Positions 5,642-5,643 of a DNA stretch of 5,643 nt are shown here, in pieces. The notes below the pieces were generated by a model, which saw only the letters and a list, made by a program, of their open reading frames with translations, ran no database searches and had not been told where the DNA came from. The DNA is from an uncultured Mycoplasmatales bacterium. Lineage in GTDB: Bacteria > Bacillota_I > Bacilli_A > Mycoplasmatales > Mycoplasmoidaceae. The DNA lies in assembly GCA_910578525.1 (NCBI GenBank), contig CAJTRF010000053.1:1-5643 (forward strand), read 5' to 3'. Each line of letters opens with the position of its first letter. Within the stretch, counting starts at the first letter, position 1. Both the position numbers and the translations under genes were made by a program.

Positions 5642-5643
5642 TT

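Larger units (their letters stand above)
1..5643. mobile_element. Internal fragment of a Maverick/Polinton-like element or polinton-like virus
   Basis: A retroviral-type DDE integrase gene lies among closely packed, intronless genes of no familiar cellular family, on both strands, with gaps of only 5 to 112 bases. No reverse transcriptase, gag or LTR is visible, so an ordinary retroelement is unlikely. An integrase beside unknown virion-like proteins is typical of Mavericks/Polintons and integrating virophages. The composition is strongly AT-rich and the code is standard. Neither terminal inverted repeat is visible, nor the hallmark polymerase B, packaging ATPase, adenain-like protease or major capsid genes, so this is an interior part. 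The assignment rests on the integrase and the layout and is inference for the rest. Alternatives are a Ginger-like transposon or a free virus with an integrase. Confidence 0.65.

Noticed and set aside
1..5643. CRISPR array, tRNA or rRNA gene
   Set aside because: No regularly spaced direct repeats and no tRNA-like cloverleaf or rRNA-like conserved segments were seen on either strand.

Overview
The window looks like an internal piece of a Maverick/Polinton-type self-synthesizing DNA transposon (or a closely related polinton-like virus or virophage) from an AT-rich eukaryotic microbe. The main evidence is a retroviral-type DDE integrase encoded without any reverse transcriptase, packed tightly among intronless unknown genes that read like virus structural genes. 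No Shine-Dalgarno sites precede the starts. The standard genetic code fits: no reading frame contains internal TAA or TAG and Gln is written CAA/CAG, which argues against a Tetrahymena-type host. Trichomonas vaginalis, whose genome is full of Mavericks, is the host I would test first, but this is inference. The usual Trichomonas initiator (TCA followed by pyrimidine, then A/T) is absent just before the starts.

Layout, left to right. Positions 1-168 hold the last 55 codons of an unidentified plus-strand gene. A 112-base gap follows, with an imperfect hairpin (192-225) and two T7 tracts. The integrase runs from 281 to 1636. Five bases later comes a small gene (1642-2034), predicted beta-rich, which I cannot name. 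A 57-base gap holds a strong 31-base hairpin (2040-2070), an overlapping perfect 12-base palindrome, and a T7 tract leading into a 334-residue protein (2092-3096) with a beta-rich body and a disordered tail. After a 34-base convergent gap, a large minus-strand gene of 836 residues occupies 3131-5641. Its ATG lies two bases from the window edge, so its 5' end is only provisionally known.

The integrase would insert the element. In elements of this kind the genes around it usually supply capsid, protease, packaging ATPase and protein-primed DNA polymerase B. None of those is recognisable here, so they would have to lie outside the window. The 130-, 334- and 836-residue proteins are candidates for accessory or virion proteins; the 836-residue one may belong to the Tlr6Fp-like family.

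The least expected signals are non-coding. Three plus-strand starts are preceded by similar T-rich/G/A-rich boxes ending at the ATG. Both intergenic gaps before a T7-box gene carry a hairpin whose 3' arm could also pair with a second, downstream copy of the 5' arm.
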